From: G963675935 sp963719005
GTDB lineage: Bacteria > Planctomycetota > Planctomycetia > Pirellulales > Thermoguttaceae
Direction of reading: 5' to 3'
Assembly: GCA_963719005.1 (NCBI GenBank)
Contig: CAVRAR010000018.1
Coordinates: 372,001 to 436,000 of the forward strand
Length of the DNA stretch: 64,000 nucleotides
The notes under the pieces are model-generated. The model did no database searches, was not told where the DNA came from, and saw only the letters and a program-made list of their open reading frames with translations. Positions 26,664 through 35,529 of the stretch are shown piece by piece (the first letter of the stretch is position 1; the number at the start of each line of letters is the position of its first letter). A program made the translations under genes and the position numbers.

Positions 26664-26999
26664 ATGGGAAATGATGATTGGCGAAAACTGCTCTGCCCAA
26701 AATGCCACCAACTGAAGAAGACTTGCACCTGCCAGACGGAGCCATTGGCCCCAAGCAAGTCCACCGTGGTTCGAGTGGGCCGAGAGACGAAGGGCCGAGG
26801 TGGCAAGGGAGTGACGATCATCTCCGATCTTCCTTTGGACGAAAACGGTCTGGCGGAACTTGCAGCCAAGCTGAAGACCAGGCTTGGCACGGGAGGCACG
26901 GTCAAGGATGGCAGGATCGAGATTCAGGGCGATCAGCGAGATCGAATTGTTGCTGAACTTGAGGGAATGGGATATCGAGCGAAACGGGCCGGAGGGTGA
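26664..26999 (+). CDS. SUI1-family translation factor (YciH-like)
   Basis: 111 aa. The N-terminal CPKCHQLKKTCTC is a zinc-binding extension; the SUI1/eIF1 fold follows with VRVGRETKGRGGKGVTII, LAAKLKTRLGTGGTV and DGRIEIQGDQRD. YciH proteins act like eIF1 in start-codon fidelity. It starts 15 bp after the glycosylase. Confidence 0.9.
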   Translation: MGNDDWRKLLCPKCHQLKKTCTCQTEPLAPSKSTVVRVGRETKGRGGKGVTIISDLPLDENGLAELAAKLKTRLGTGGTVKDGRIEIQGDQRDRIVAELEGMGYRAKRAGG

Positions 27000-27002
27000 A
27001 CT

Positions 27003-27197
27003 ATGGGCGATCCTGATTATTGCGAAAAGAAATGTCCGATCTGCACCAAAGCCAGGGAGGGCAATCGTCTTGCCCGATTCTTTCAAACCATCGAAATGTT
27101 GGTCACGTTTGGCGGCTGTCCTCATGGACGGGCAAGGCGGAAGAAGTACGGTGTCCGACCGAATGAGCCAATTCCGCCACAATCGAAAGCCGAATGA
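27003..27197 (+). CDS. small cysteine-containing protein
   Basis: 64 aa, 3 bp after the SUI1 gene and overlapping the next gene by 4 bp (ATGA). Two cysteine pairs, CPIC after an earlier Cys and FGGCPHG, could bind metal. The C-terminus is basic (GRARRKKYGVRPNE). Function unknown; operonic position suggests co-expression with SUI1 and the methyltransferase. Confidence 0.6.
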   Translation: MGDPDYCEKKCPICTKAREGNRLARFFQTIEMLVTFGGCPHGRARRKKYGVRPNEPIPPQSKAE

Positions 27198-27724
27198 TGG
27201 CGAGAGAACTCAGCCGATGGGGTGTCGGTCCCACTATCATGGTGTCGGCGGGAGCTTACGCTGCCGTCGCTGGGCTGGCGACGAGGCTTTGGCCTGGCAT
27301 CTGTGTCGTCGCAGCAGTCCCCGTCAAAGTATTCATGGTCGCCGGAATCGTGCTGCTGGTGATCGGCATCCCGATGCTGGTCATTGCCGCCAGGGCGGCG
27401 ACCATCGCCTACAACTCGGACAAGCTCGCCACAACGGGTATCTTCGGCATCGTCCGCAACCCGATCTACTCGGCCTGGATCGTATTCATCATTCCAGGAC
27501 TCATGCTCCTAACCCATTCTTGGCCGCTGTTTCTGACGCCTCTGGTGGCCTATGTCGTCTTCAAGGCTACGATGCGGCATGAGAACGACTACTTGGAACG
27601 ACACTTCGGCGACGACTATCGACGGTATAAGGTGGAAGTGAACGAGTTGGTTCCGTTTCCAAGATTCATAAAGAGGGCAGTAAGGTGTTGGAAAGACAAC
27701 GACAAAAGCAGTCATTGCAGTTGA
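27194..27724 (+). CDS. isoprenylcysteine/phospholipid methyltransferase-like membrane protein
   Basis: 176 aa (ATG 27194 or 27197). Four hydrophobic helices, and the ICMT/PEMT signature TTGIFGIVRNPIYSAWIVF followed by RHENDYLERHFGDDYRRY. The RNPxY and E..YL...FG..Y..Y elements bind SAM at the membrane face. Likely methylates a lipid or small lipophilic molecule; bacterial substrates are mostly unknown. Confidence 0.8.
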   Translation: MMARELSRWGVGPTIMVSAGAYAAVAGLATRLWPGICVVAAVPVKVFMVAGIVLLVIGIPMLVIAARAATIAYNSDKLATTGIFGIVRNPIYSAWIVFIIPGLMLLTHSWPLFLTPLVAYVVFKATMRHENDYLERHFGDDYRRYKVEVNELVPFPRFIKRAVRCWKDNDKSSHCS

Positions 27725-27779
27725 CAAAGTAAAGGCCACCGGGACGGGTCAAGAGAACTTGGATGCCGCCTCGGCACTC

Positions 27780-28457
27780 TCATCCCGGTTGAGCGGCTGA
27801 TTGGCCGATCACCGCTTCCCGCAGCTTGCTCGCCAACTCCTCAGCCATACTCAGCAAAGCCCGATCATCTTCAAAGGTCTTGACGCCGACTGAGGCCACG
27901 GAAGCCTCGGAGCCAAAGAGCATCTTGACGCCGCTCATCGAGCAATCGTCGCCATAGCCGCAGCGAATACAGGGGGCGTTTCCTTGGATCACCATCGTCC
28001 CCAAGTTCGTCATCCCTTCCTCCATCATCCAGAAGCCGATCTGCGAGGTTGCCGTTTCGGCGGCAGGAGGCATTCCTTGAACTCCTGGCGGGCAGGCCGT
28101 GGTTATCACCGCCACTCCGAATTTGCGGGAATTGCCGCCGATGCGGTGCCGATGGCAATACATGCGTTCCATGAAGGCTTTGGTTCGAGCATCCAAGCTG
28201 CTGTAGGGCGTGTAGCCGCCAAGCACAAATGCCGAAGCACCGTGGAAAAGTTCCGCTAATGCCTGACCGTCATCTTCGACAACGCATTTGTTTGTCTCTA
28301 CACAACCCAGGCACGCCCGGCATGGCGAGAGATCAAGGTCGCTCAGCTTGACAAACTGGCTGCTCAAGCCGGTAAGTTCGAGAATTCGCTGCACGGCCCG
28401 ATCTGTATTGCTGTTGGGGATTGGGCTTCCGCTTATGCCGACGATCTGAATGCTCAT
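27780..28457 (-). CDS. flavodoxin-fold iron-sulfur flavoprotein
   Basis: 225 aa. ISGSPIPNSNTD is the FMN phosphate loop, CRACLGCVETNKC at about 47-59 is the short Cys-rich segment of NADPH-dependent FMN reductase/iron-sulfur flavoprotein relatives, and GGYTPYSSLDARTKAFMERM the second FMN segment. A second Cys cluster (CIRCGYGDDC) may hold a cofactor. Probably an electron-transfer enzyme in the cytosol. Confidence 0.75.
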   Translation of the reverse strand: MSIQIVGISGSPIPNSNTDRAVQRILELTGLSSQFVKLSDLDLSPCRACLGCVETNKCVVEDDGQALAELFHGASAFVLGGYTPYSSLDARTKAFMERMYCHRHRIGGNSRKFGVAVITTACPPGVQGMPPAAETATSQIGFWMMEEGMTNLGTMVIQGNAPCIRCGYGDDCSMSGVKMLFGSEASVASVGVKTFEDDRALLSMAEELASKLREAVIGQSAAQPG

Positions 28458-29025
28458 GGTGATTTCCTCGAAAGGACATACGGGGAACTCCCAGCCACGC
28501 AGCCATTATAGGCGATCTACATTCGTGCGTCACCTCCCTGTGAACATCAAGAGAATCTGTGCCGTCGTTCTGACGGCCTCGGGCTGAAGTTCTTGCACGA
28601 GGTGGGCATCCTGTTGCTGCCAACTTCCCGCCTTCTGATTTTCACATTTTTTATTTTTTTCCCGCCCGACGCTCCCATTCAATTTTGGCAATTCATTTGC
28701 AGCTTCCCCCTATCTCAGGGCGTTGTATCATCCCGATTTGTAAAAATTGACCCTGAGCGATTTGGCGGGGTGTTTCGGGGCAGAGGATGGGGCGGGACAG
28801 GGCGATTGGACTTGATACGCTAATATATAGATGCCTTCTTATGGGGTTGGATGTTCGGTCAGATGCCCAGGCAAGCTAGCAGTGCCAGCAGTTGGCAACC
28901 TTACAGTCAAGGCCACGGCCATAGTATTTCCAGTTCCCGCCTGTATACTGGTTCTGGAACTGGCGGTGATGAACATCACTTGCCAAGACCAACCGGCGGA
29001 ACTCCTGCGACGAAGGCTCTGTGGA
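28458..29025. other. intergenic region
   Basis: About 570 bp. It contains T-rich and C-rich runs around 28645-28715 and no gene I trust. The frame open from 28831 into the DksA-like gene includes this DNA but its first 65 codons look non-coding. It probably holds divergent promoters. Confidence 0.3.
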
Positions 29026-29394
29026 ATGACGAACACCGACTTGACGTTTCACCGAGAGAGACTCCTGGCCTTGCGAGCAAGACTACAGGGCGACACGAGC
29101 CAGATGGAAGATAACGCCTTGAACAAGGATCACAGCAAGACCACCAGTATGCCCAACAGCATGGCAGAGCTTGGAACCGGCAACTTCGATCAGGAACTCA
29201 CGCTGCGTGTGCTGGGAAACGAGGAGGGCGTTCTCCAAGAAATTGAGGCGGCGATTGTACGGATCGAAGATGGAAGCTATGGCTGGTGCAAGGAGTGCGG
29301 TAAAAAAATCCCCAAGACCCGTCTGGACGCCATCCCTTATGCGACCAAGTGCGTTCAGTGTGCATCGGAACAGGAAGAGGACCACGAACTGTAA
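29026..29394 (+). CDS. DksA/TraR-family zinc-finger protein
   Basis: 122 aa from ATG 29026. The N-terminal half is a coiled coil (FHRERLLALRARLQGD...VLQEIEAAIVRIED) and the C-terminal half the zinc finger CKECGKKIPKTRLDAIPYATKCVQC. Such proteins bind the RNA polymerase secondary channel and alter initiation. It lacks a DxxDxA tip that I can see, so it may not act as classic DksA. Confidence 0.85.
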   Translation: MTNTDLTFHRERLLALRARLQGDTSQMEDNALNKDHSKTTSMPNSMAELGTGNFDQELTLRVLGNEEGVLQEIEAAIVRIEDGSYGWCKECGKKIPKTRLDAIPYATKCVQCASEQEEDHEL

Positions 29395-29406
29395 GCCAAA
29401 AGCAAA

Positions 29407-29430
29407 AGCCCTGGTGTTTGAACCAGGGCT
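29407..29430 (-). terminator. intrinsic terminator between convergent genes
   Basis: AGCCCTGGT and ACCAGGGCT form a perfect 9-bp stem with a 6-nt loop. Read on the minus strand it is followed by TTTGCTTTT, so it fits termination of the gene at 29459-29881; it may also serve the DksA-like gene from the other side. Confidence 0.7.
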
Positions 29431-29458
29431 CGACTGACTGCTCGGAACGGCGAGTAAC

Positions 29459-29881
29459 TCAAAGCAGGATTGTGTCTTCTTCGGGAACCGACATGGCATC
29501 CAGCAAGTCCTTGAACTTCTTCAAACCGCCGACTTCCTTGATGAGGCCAAGGAGTTCATAGAGGCGAACGGAGCCGCCAAGCGTTTTGACCGCCAAGGCG
29601 ACCGCTTTGACATGTTCGAGGGTGACGGTGGCTGCGGCTTTTCCATTCTTCTCCGGTTCAGCGGCCACCGGGCTTGCGGGAACAGCAGCGACCGGCGTTG
29701 CCGTTTTCTTGGCAGGCCGTTCCTTGTTGATCTTCGTCTTGATGTTGGCGACGTGGCCCGCATTGATCTTGATGCCCTGCTTGGTCAAGGCCGTAGCGAT
29801 TTCGCCGCTCATGGCCTTGGGATGGGTCTTCAAGTAATCACGCACTGCCTGGGTCTTGTTGACCTTCTGTTTCTTCGCCAT
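29459..29881 (-). CDS. small winged-helix-like DNA-binding protein
   Basis: 140 aa. MAKKQKVNKTQAVRDYLKTH and KAMSGEIATALTKQGIKINAGHVANIKTKI form a plausible winged-helix half, followed by an Ala/Pro/Lys linker and a second helical segment (LEHVKAVALAVKTLGG, LYELLGLIKEVGGL). Likely a nucleoid or regulatory protein; target unknown. Confidence 0.55.
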   Translation of the reverse strand: MAKKQKVNKTQAVRDYLKTHPKAMSGEIATALTKQGIKINAGHVANIKTKINKERPAKKTATPVAAVPASPVAAEPEKNGKAAATVTLEHVKAVALAVKTLGGSVRLYELLGLIKEVGGLKKFKDLLDAMSVPEEDTILL

Positions 29882-29966
29882 TCCAATGTCTCCGATTCTG
29901 GGTTACGACTGACTGAACAATTATTGCCCGCAGAATCGCCGGAAGAATCCACAAAGGAACGCCAAA

Positions 29967-29990
29967 GCCCCCATTTAGCGACATGGGGGC
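29967..29990 (-). terminator. hairpin downstream of a membrane-protein gene
   Basis: GCCCCCAT and ATGGGGGC form a perfect 8-bp stem with an 8-nt loop. On the minus strand it lies about 90 bp after the stop of the membrane protein at 30077-30553 and is followed by a mildly T-rich stretch. A probable terminator. Confidence 0.5.
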
Positions 29991-30076
29991 CGAATGTGCG
30001 GAAGAAATGGGCAGGAAGGAGTTAGACTGCTGGCGAGTTTCTACCGAAAGGCCGCCAATTGGCTGTGCTCCGTCCG

Positions 30077-30553
30077 TTACTTCCACGCATAGATAGAGAT
30101 CAGTGCGATGACAATAAGTGCAACGTAGCTCGCAACGTTAGCCAGAAGGACTGTCACGAACGGTCTGTTGATCTTCGCTAATCCCAGGCAGCCTCGCACA
30201 ATCGGATACTCGATGATGACGCTGAGAATGAAGGCCACGAAGAAGCTCAAGTACAAGTACGTGTCGAACAAAGGCACCGGAACAAAGGGAGACGTGCGGT
30301 AATCCCCTGGCTCGACGACTCTCGTAACATAACCGCTTGGGAGACACGCCGCAATCACGAAGCCGACAATCGTGGAGACGACGTTGGCAAGAATCACCAC
30401 CGCAATGATCGTGCCAAAGCCCAGGTGTCGATTGAGCAGCTTGAACACAGCAACTTCGGTTGCCAATACGGCAAGACCGGCAAGGGGAAGGGCAAAGGGC
30501 AGAAAATACGGTGTGCAGAACACCGGCATGATGATATCAGCAATTACGCCCAT
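30077..30553 (-). CDS. hypothetical four-helix membrane protein
   Basis: 158 aa with four hydrophobic segments (PFALPLAGLAVLATEVAVF, IIAVVILANVVSTIVGFVIA, YLYLSFFVAFILSVIIEY, VTVLLANVASYVALIVIALI). GLAKINRPFVTVLLAN precedes the last helix. No recognised family. Confidence 0.65.
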   Translation of the reverse strand: MGVIADIIMPVFCTPYFLPFALPLAGLAVLATEVAVFKLLNRHLGFGTIIAVVILANVVSTIVGFVIAACLPSGYVTRVVEPGDYRTSPFVPVPLFDTYLYLSFFVAFILSVIIEYPIVRGCLGLAKINRPFVTVLLANVASYVALIVIALISIYAWK

Positions 30554-30584
30554 GTCACTCTCCTTGGCCAGAGGCTCCGTTAGC

Positions 30585-30941
30585 TCACCCGCCCTTCGCC
30601 TCGGCCTTCACATACAATTCTGCCGGTGCCTGATCGAAATAGCGGAACAAGGCGGGGCACAGCCAACCTTCCATCGGCGGATCGTCGCTGGCGTACCAGG
30701 TGCCGCCCATTTCCTCCCGTTTCCACGTCAACCGTTTCTGATAGCCAGGGAACGGCGATGCCGAAAACAGCAACCGAAAACCATTTCGAGCGTTAGAAAT
30801 TGTGGCTGTCAAGAAATCGATCATCTCCGGCACACCGCCAACGAAAGGCTCTTGCTGCAAACCGGCTGCTGGATCATCGAATACCCAGCATCGGCCCCGT
30901 TCAAGCCAGTACGGAGCGATTACCATGATTTGATTCGACAT
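30585..30941 (-). CDS. DUF6717-like protein
   Basis: 118 aa. IAPYWLERGRCWVFDDPAAGL, FVGGVPEMIDFL, NGFRLLFSASPFPGYQ and EGWLCPALFRYF are the marks of a conserved protein of unknown function that I associate with DUF6717. No catalytic motif is evident. Separate transcription from its neighbours is possible. Confidence 0.6.
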   Translation of the reverse strand: MSNQIMVIAPYWLERGRCWVFDDPAAGLQQEPFVGGVPEMIDFLTATISNARNGFRLLFSASPFPGYQKRLTWKREEMGGTWYASDDPPMEGWLCPALFRYFDQAPAELYVKAEAKGG

Positions 30942-30971
30942 GTGCGGTTCCCCGTGTTTTTAAGGATTCTG

Positions 30972-31505
30972 TTACCTGTTTCGCCATTTCCCCGTGTCGA
31001 TTGTCCACTCCCTGGTGACAATCTCAGGAACAATCTGAAATCCCCCTCGACCATCAGCCCACATGAGAATATCCTGCCGTTTGGCTGCGGGTGTGCAGAG
31101 CTTCTCGGAATTGGGCTCAATCCCAACCCGCCCAAGGTCAAGGCGGTCTGAATCCCAGCAAGTCTGAATCGTGATGTCGGCTTCGGTCATACCGTCCGTA
31201 TGATGAGCACAGGCTTCATAGAGCAGATCGAATTGGTCGTCGGGAAGCGTGAACCATTCGTCACGAAAGCTTGCTGCAAGCTCGGCACCTCGCCGTCCAT
31301 GCCCATCATCAGAGCATTCGTTGATTCGCCGGGAATCATGGAAGAGGGCAAAGAGTTGAACTACTTCGATGCTGGCACCGGTTTCCTGAGCCAGACGAAG
31401 GCCGTTCTCCAGCACCCTTGCCCAATGCGATACGCCGTGCGTCCCGTCCCGAGGCAGGGCGTATTCTTCAAGGACGGCGTGGACGATGGGTTTGAGGTTG
31501 AGCAT
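30972..31505 (-). CDS. HD-domain phosphohydrolase
   Basis: 177 aa. Metal-binding residues in order: HGVSHWARV, ALFHDSRR (the HD pair, about 53), ACAHHTDG and WDSDRLDLGR (distal Asp). This is the HD pattern of small phosphohydrolases; the substrate is unknown. Two bp separate it from the upstream DUF3841 gene, so they are one operon. Confidence 0.75.
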   Translation of the reverse strand: MLNLKPIVHAVLEEYALPRDGTHGVSHWARVLENGLRLAQETGASIEVVQLFALFHDSRRINECSDDGHGRRGAELAASFRDEWFTLPDDQFDLLYEACAHHTDGMTEADITIQTCWDSDRLDLGRVGIEPNSEKLCTPAAKRQDILMWADGRGGFQIVPEIVTREWTIDTGKWRNR

Positions 31506-31507
31506 GG

Positions 31508-32122
31508 TTATCGTGCGGTGAACTTTCTAACTTCCACAATATCGTCAGCGAACAACTCCCAAAGAGTTGCTTGAATCGATTTCTTCTTTGGGGGCGATGC
31601 TATGGCGTGTCCACGATCTGCCCAATTCGTGTCGAATATCCGTTCCCAACTCTGCTCAATCTCTTGGCAGTATCGGCCATGCGGCAATGGGTGCTGATGA
31701 TCGTAGCCGTAGAAGGAAAGGCCAACACGGGCCAATTTCTTCTCGAATACCCTGCCGTCTCTCTCGCTTTGCGGCAAATACCAATAATTGAGGACGTAGT
31801 GCCACAAGTCGAAGTCGGACAAGAGAACACATTCATCGGCTACGTTCAACTCAACCCGCACGCCTCGTTCACCCGTTGGCAAATACCCGGCAGCCCGCAA
31901 GTCTGGCTTGCGTCGAGCCGCCCCTTCCCACTGATACCAAGCCCAGATCGGCAGAGCGTTCTTGTTCGGCCTGGGAGCCTTCAACCGACGCTCCATCTGC
32001 TTGCCCATCCAAACGTAGGGGCCAAGGAAGTCTCGCATGACATGGCGGGCGGCCACTCGCAGCCGACCTCGCTGCCGCAATTCGTCCCAAGCCTGTAGCG
32101 TGAGTATTGACCAGATGACCAT
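31508..32122 (-). CDS. DUF3841-family protein
   Basis: 204 aa. WSILTLQAWDELRQRG, PYVWMGKQMERRL, LPIWAWYQWEG and VLLSDFDLWHYVLNYWYLP match DUF3841, a family of unknown function often near toxin or mobile-element genes. It is followed 2 bp later by the HD hydrolase and begins 4 bp after the fucosidase stop. Confidence 0.75.
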   Translation of the reverse strand: MVIWSILTLQAWDELRQRGRLRVAARHVMRDFLGPYVWMGKQMERRLKAPRPNKNALPIWAWYQWEGAARRKPDLRAAGYLPTGERGVRVELNVADECVLLSDFDLWHYVLNYWYLPQSERDGRVFEKKLARVGLSFYGYDHQHPLPHGRYCQEIEQSWERIFDTNWADRGHAIASPPKKKSIQATLWELFADDIVEVRKFTAR

Positions 32123-32126
32123 GAAA

Positions 32127-33683
32127 TCACTGCGAATTGTTCTTCAGTGAGGAACCCCCATCCAACAATTGGAACTCCCAAATCGTGGGTACGTCCCTCG
32201 CCTCATGGATCTTCAGTCGGATGTTGCGGGCCGTGGTTGGAGGAATCTGGCGAAGGAAATATGGCCCGATCTCCTTCCCTGTGACAATGGTTCGCCACTG
32301 GTCGTTGTCCTTGAACTGAAGTTCAAACCGCTGAATTCGCCCCCAGCCCTCCTCAATCAGCACCGCATCGAACCGCTGGGCACTGCCCAAATCGAGTTCC
32401 AACCACCCCTGCTTCGTCCCGACGCCGCCACCCCAGCGAGTTTCGGAATCCCCATCGACCGCCTTTCCTGCGGCCCATTCTGGGTTGTTCTCCCACACGC
32501 TCGACGCCGTAGCCCGACATCCTTGCGAAATGGGCTTCGGCAAGGTCGGCTCTTTGCCACGAAGAATCCGGCCCAACCGCCGAAGCTGCTCAACATCCTC
32601 GGGACGCATTCGCCCTGTGCGATCCGGTGCCGTTGCCAGAAGCACATTGGCTGCCCCTCGCTTCCAGCCGAGCCTGACCTGCTGGGCAATGGCCTCGGCA
32701 GGAAATGGATGGCTGGGCATTAGCTTGCTGCCCACACCATAGGTGAACCAGCAGGACTGTCCTAGCGGGTCGTAGTCGTATCCGCCTGCCCGGCTCTGCG
32801 AAACCCGATTGTAGTCGAATGGGAGGTAATAGGTCTTGCCGCCAACGGTGCGAAGCGGATTGTAGCCGGTGGTCGGCGGCAGGGTCATTTCTCCGTCAAC
32901 GACATCCGTGGGAAAGGAGACGATCTGAGTGCCGTCTTGCAGACTCTGGTTGAATTCGACCACGCAATTCGGCTGGAGGGATTTCAGGCAATCGTAAATG
33001 TCTTGCGTGCTGAGGTCAGTCGGTCCCCAGCACTTCATGTCCAGCCAGAAATAGGGAATCTCACCGTACTGCGTGGCCAGTTCGTAGAGTTGGGCCAGGA
33101 TGATTGCCCGAGCACTGGGGTTGGGGTTCCATTCTTCCCCTCCCCACAAGCAGTAATAGAACGCTGGGGCCAGCCCTTGGTGGCGGCACTCCTTCACGAA
33201 TTCCTTGCAAACATCGGTGGTGTTGCCGCTACTGGCAACGTCGAAGTCCGTGGTGGCACTATCCCAAAGCAAGAAGCCCGACGTGTGGCGGGTTGTCAGG
33301 ACGGCATACTTCATGCCAACTGCCTTGAAGGCCGCTACCCAGCCCGCCACGTCCAATTGCCGAGGATTGTAGAGCTTGGGATTACTGGTTGTACAGAACT
33401 CCTCGCCGGTGAACTGGTTCGTATTGAAGCAAACAAAGGCACCAAGGCGATAGGATTCCCATCTCTTGAGAGCTTCGGTCCTTGTCGATGCTGGCGAGTG
33501 ATGGTGGGACAAGTCGATCCGATAAACTTTCTCGCCGCCATCGGACGCTTTAATGTGAATGGTGGACCTGCCGCCATCACGGCCCTCGGTCACAACCGAC
33601 TCCGCAGTGCAATGTTGAGCCACCAGACACGATAGGGTGAAGATCAATGCCGAAATGCGTGGCGTCGTGGGCGTGCCGAACAT
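32127..33683 (-). CDS. exported alpha-L-fucosidase (GH29) with F5/8 C domain
   Basis: 518 aa with a signal peptide (ISALIFTLSCLVAQHCTA). The GH29 barrel has AFVCFNTNQFTGEE, YAVLTTRHTSGFLLWDS, and IPYFWLDMKCWG, whose Asp fits the nucleophile. From about 385 to the end lies a discoidin-like F5/8 C carbohydrate-binding module (ATASSVWENNPEWAAGKAVDGD, TRWGGG, LELDLGS). It releases fucose from glycans outside the cytoplasm, in line with planctomycete breakdown of algal polysaccharides. Confidence 0.85.
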   Translation of the reverse strand: MFGTPTTPRISALIFTLSCLVAQHCTAESVVTEGRDGGRSTIHIKASDGGEKVYRIDLSHHHSPASTRTEALKRWESYRLGAFVCFNTNQFTGEEFCTTSNPKLYNPRQLDVAGWVAAFKAVGMKYAVLTTRHTSGFLLWDSATTDFDVASSGNTTDVCKEFVKECRHQGLAPAFYYCLWGGEEWNPNPSARAIILAQLYELATQYGEIPYFWLDMKCWGPTDLSTQDIYDCLKSLQPNCVVEFNQSLQDGTQIVSFPTDVVDGEMTLPPTTGYNPLRTVGGKTYYLPFDYNRVSQSRAGGYDYDPLGQSCWFTYGVGSKLMPSHPFPAEAIAQQVRLGWKRGAANVLLATAPDRTGRMRPEDVEQLRRLGRILRGKEPTLPKPISQGCRATASSVWENNPEWAAGKAVDGDSETRWGGGVGTKQGWLELDLGSAQRFDAVLIEEGWGRIQRFELQFKDNDQWRTIVTGKEIGPYFLRQIPPTTARNIRLKIHEARDVPTIWEFQLLDGGSSLKNNSQ

Positions 33684-33814
33684 GTCATCCTCCCTTCATT
33701 TCTGCATTTGTGCGATTCCAGACATGCATTATCCCCTTCGTGCTCGGCAGCCGCAAGCTGCCCTCTTGGGACCGGCTGTTGTAAATTTCCGCCACCGCCT
33801 GCATACATATCTGC

Positions 33815-34039
33815 ATGACCTTCACCAATTGGCTTCAACAAAAACACGCCCCCGACTCCGACCGCATCGCCATGCACATCCAATCGGCAGGGCCAAACGG
33901 CATCCCCGAAACTCAGTTGCGATCTGGGATTGAACTGCCGAAGAAACTGGTGGATGAGTTGCTGGCGGCGTTGGTTGATGCCAGGATCGTCAGGGTGGCT
34001 GAGCGGGATGGGATTCGGTGGTATTTCAGCCCTTTGTGA
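33815..34039 (+). CDS. small winged-helix-like protein
   Basis: 74 aa. DRIAMHIQSAGPNGIPETQLRSG, KKLVDELLAALVDARIVRV and RDGIRWYFSPL fit a single winged helix. It converges with the ParB-methyltransferase operon and overlaps its end by 14 bp. May regulate the nearby genes. Confidence 0.5.
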   Translation: MTFTNWLQQKHAPDSDRIAMHIQSAGPNGIPETQLRSGIELPKKLVDELLAALVDARIVRVAERDGIRWYFSPL

Positions 34040-35510
34040 TTCTTCTCTTCGCAATCGCCAGATATTTTCGCTCTTTGTCGATGCCGATCACCTTCGATGC
34101 ACCGTGGTCGAGACCGGCCACCAGCATTGTGCCGCTTCCACAAAATGGATCAAGCAGGACGCCGCCAGGGGGAAGGATGTATTTGCACCACCATGCGGCA
34201 ACATCGTAGGGCGTGGCTGCGGGATGATGCTCGGTGCCGCCCGGTTGGCCTCCTGTTGGAATCGGCAACAGGTTGAATGGAGTCGTGCCACCTCGTTCGT
34301 CGGCTGCTCTGGCAATCGTGCTGTTGCGATATGTTCTCCCGCTTGGCCCCGTGCGAAGGGCGTGGTCAGCCCGATGTTTCGTTGACATGGCTTGCGATGG
34401 GGTCCACAGCACCGCATCCTGATTGCGATAGCAGTCGGGCGATCCGAGCCACACGCACATCTTTACGCTCTGACGAAGAAGGCCGTACTTCCGATCTGTT
34501 CCAGCCAGCGGCAGGGCGTCTATCGACCACCAATACACGTCTTGAACAAGGTTCCATTCCTTCGCCGCCCAGGCAACAAACTCCCACGGCCAAGGTCGCA
34601 TGTGGCCGATCTTTTCGTAGTTGGGCTGGAAGATGAAGACCGCACTGCCCTTCGGCTTCAGGATGCGGCGGCATTCGACAACTGCGGTCTGCATCAGCGA
34701 ATGCCATTCTGCTTCAGTTATTCGTCCGTATTCCCGCTTGACCTCAGGATAGATCGGGTCGGTGATGATGCAATCGACACTCTTCGACGGCAGCTTCTTC
34801 AACTCATTCCGACAATCGCCATGAATCAGCGTGGCAGCTTTGATTCGTTGCCTGCGTTCCGTAGTTGTGCGGGGAACAGCCCTTACCAACTGCGGTGTGT
34901 ACTCGTGCCGCCACTCCCGCAAGAACTCCCCGTTGTGGCTCTGTCCGTTCACCTGCCGCAGCAATTCCTGGCGTTGATCTTTGGGGATGTCGGACAGTCG
35001 TTTGGCATCGGGAACACTCAGGTCACCATTGCGGACTTTTTCGATCAACTCAGGGGCGGTTTTGCTGATCGCCTTCAACGCTGCCACATACGCCGAGTTG
35101 CTCTTGGTTAGGCGAGCGGCAATTTGGCTGGCCTTCCCTTTGCCGTTGGCTGAGACCTTAGGCAGTTGTTTGCCTAAGGTCAGCCTCTTTCTGGCCTCCT
35201 TTTCCAGAAGGGGCAGAATGTCAAGAGCGATTACGGCACGTTGGCTGGACGAAAGGTGGCGGCGAACGAGGTTCTCAGAAAGCACCCAGGCCAGTGGCGA
35301 GCCCGAACCTTTCCATTGGACGAATGTAGGCTTTACCTTGGCAATTCGGCACGCCAGCCATCTATTCCGCCCGTCAAGCACCTGCCCCTCGTAAAGAACA
35401 ATGGAATTCTGCAATCCATTCGCTTTGATGTCGGCTGCCAAGGCTCTCAGTTCGTCCTCGGGCAATTGGGGAAACAATTTGCACGCTGGGTGGAGACTGA
35501 GCTTTTTCAT
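34026..35510 (-). CDS. ParB-like protein fused to a DNA methyltransferase, copy 1
   Basis: 494 aa from ATG 35510; a longer frame is only overlap with the next gene. Residues 1-about 200 are ParB-like: LAADIKANGLQNSIVL, EGQVLDGRNRW, SENLVRRHLSSSQRAVIA, then a helix-turn-helix-like SQIAARLTKSNSAYVAAL. The rest is a methyltransferase with IITDPIYPE (a DPPY-type motif with Ile) and LLDPFCGSGTMLVAGL, an order typical of beta-class N4-C/N6-A enzymes. Starts 19 bp after copy 2 ends. The N-terminal 220 residues are nearly the same as copy 2, the catalytic parts unrelated. Confidence 0.8.
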   Translation of the reverse strand: MKKLSLHPACKLFPQLPEDELRALAADIKANGLQNSIVLYEGQVLDGRNRWLACRIAKVKPTFVQWKGSGSPLAWVLSENLVRRHLSSSQRAVIALDILPLLEKEARKRLTLGKQLPKVSANGKGKASQIAARLTKSNSAYVAALKAISKTAPELIEKVRNGDLSVPDAKRLSDIPKDQRQELLRQVNGQSHNGEFLREWRHEYTPQLVRAVPRTTTERRQRIKAATLIHGDCRNELKKLPSKSVDCIITDPIYPEVKREYGRITEAEWHSLMQTAVVECRRILKPKGSAVFIFQPNYEKIGHMRPWPWEFVAWAAKEWNLVQDVYWWSIDALPLAGTDRKYGLLRQSVKMCVWLGSPDCYRNQDAVLWTPSQAMSTKHRADHALRTGPSGRTYRNSTIARAADERGGTTPFNLLPIPTGGQPGGTEHHPAATPYDVAAWWCKYILPPGGVLLDPFCGSGTMLVAGLDHGASKVIGIDKERKYLAIAKRRITKG

Positions 35511-35529
35511 AGTTGTCCATTCTTCGATC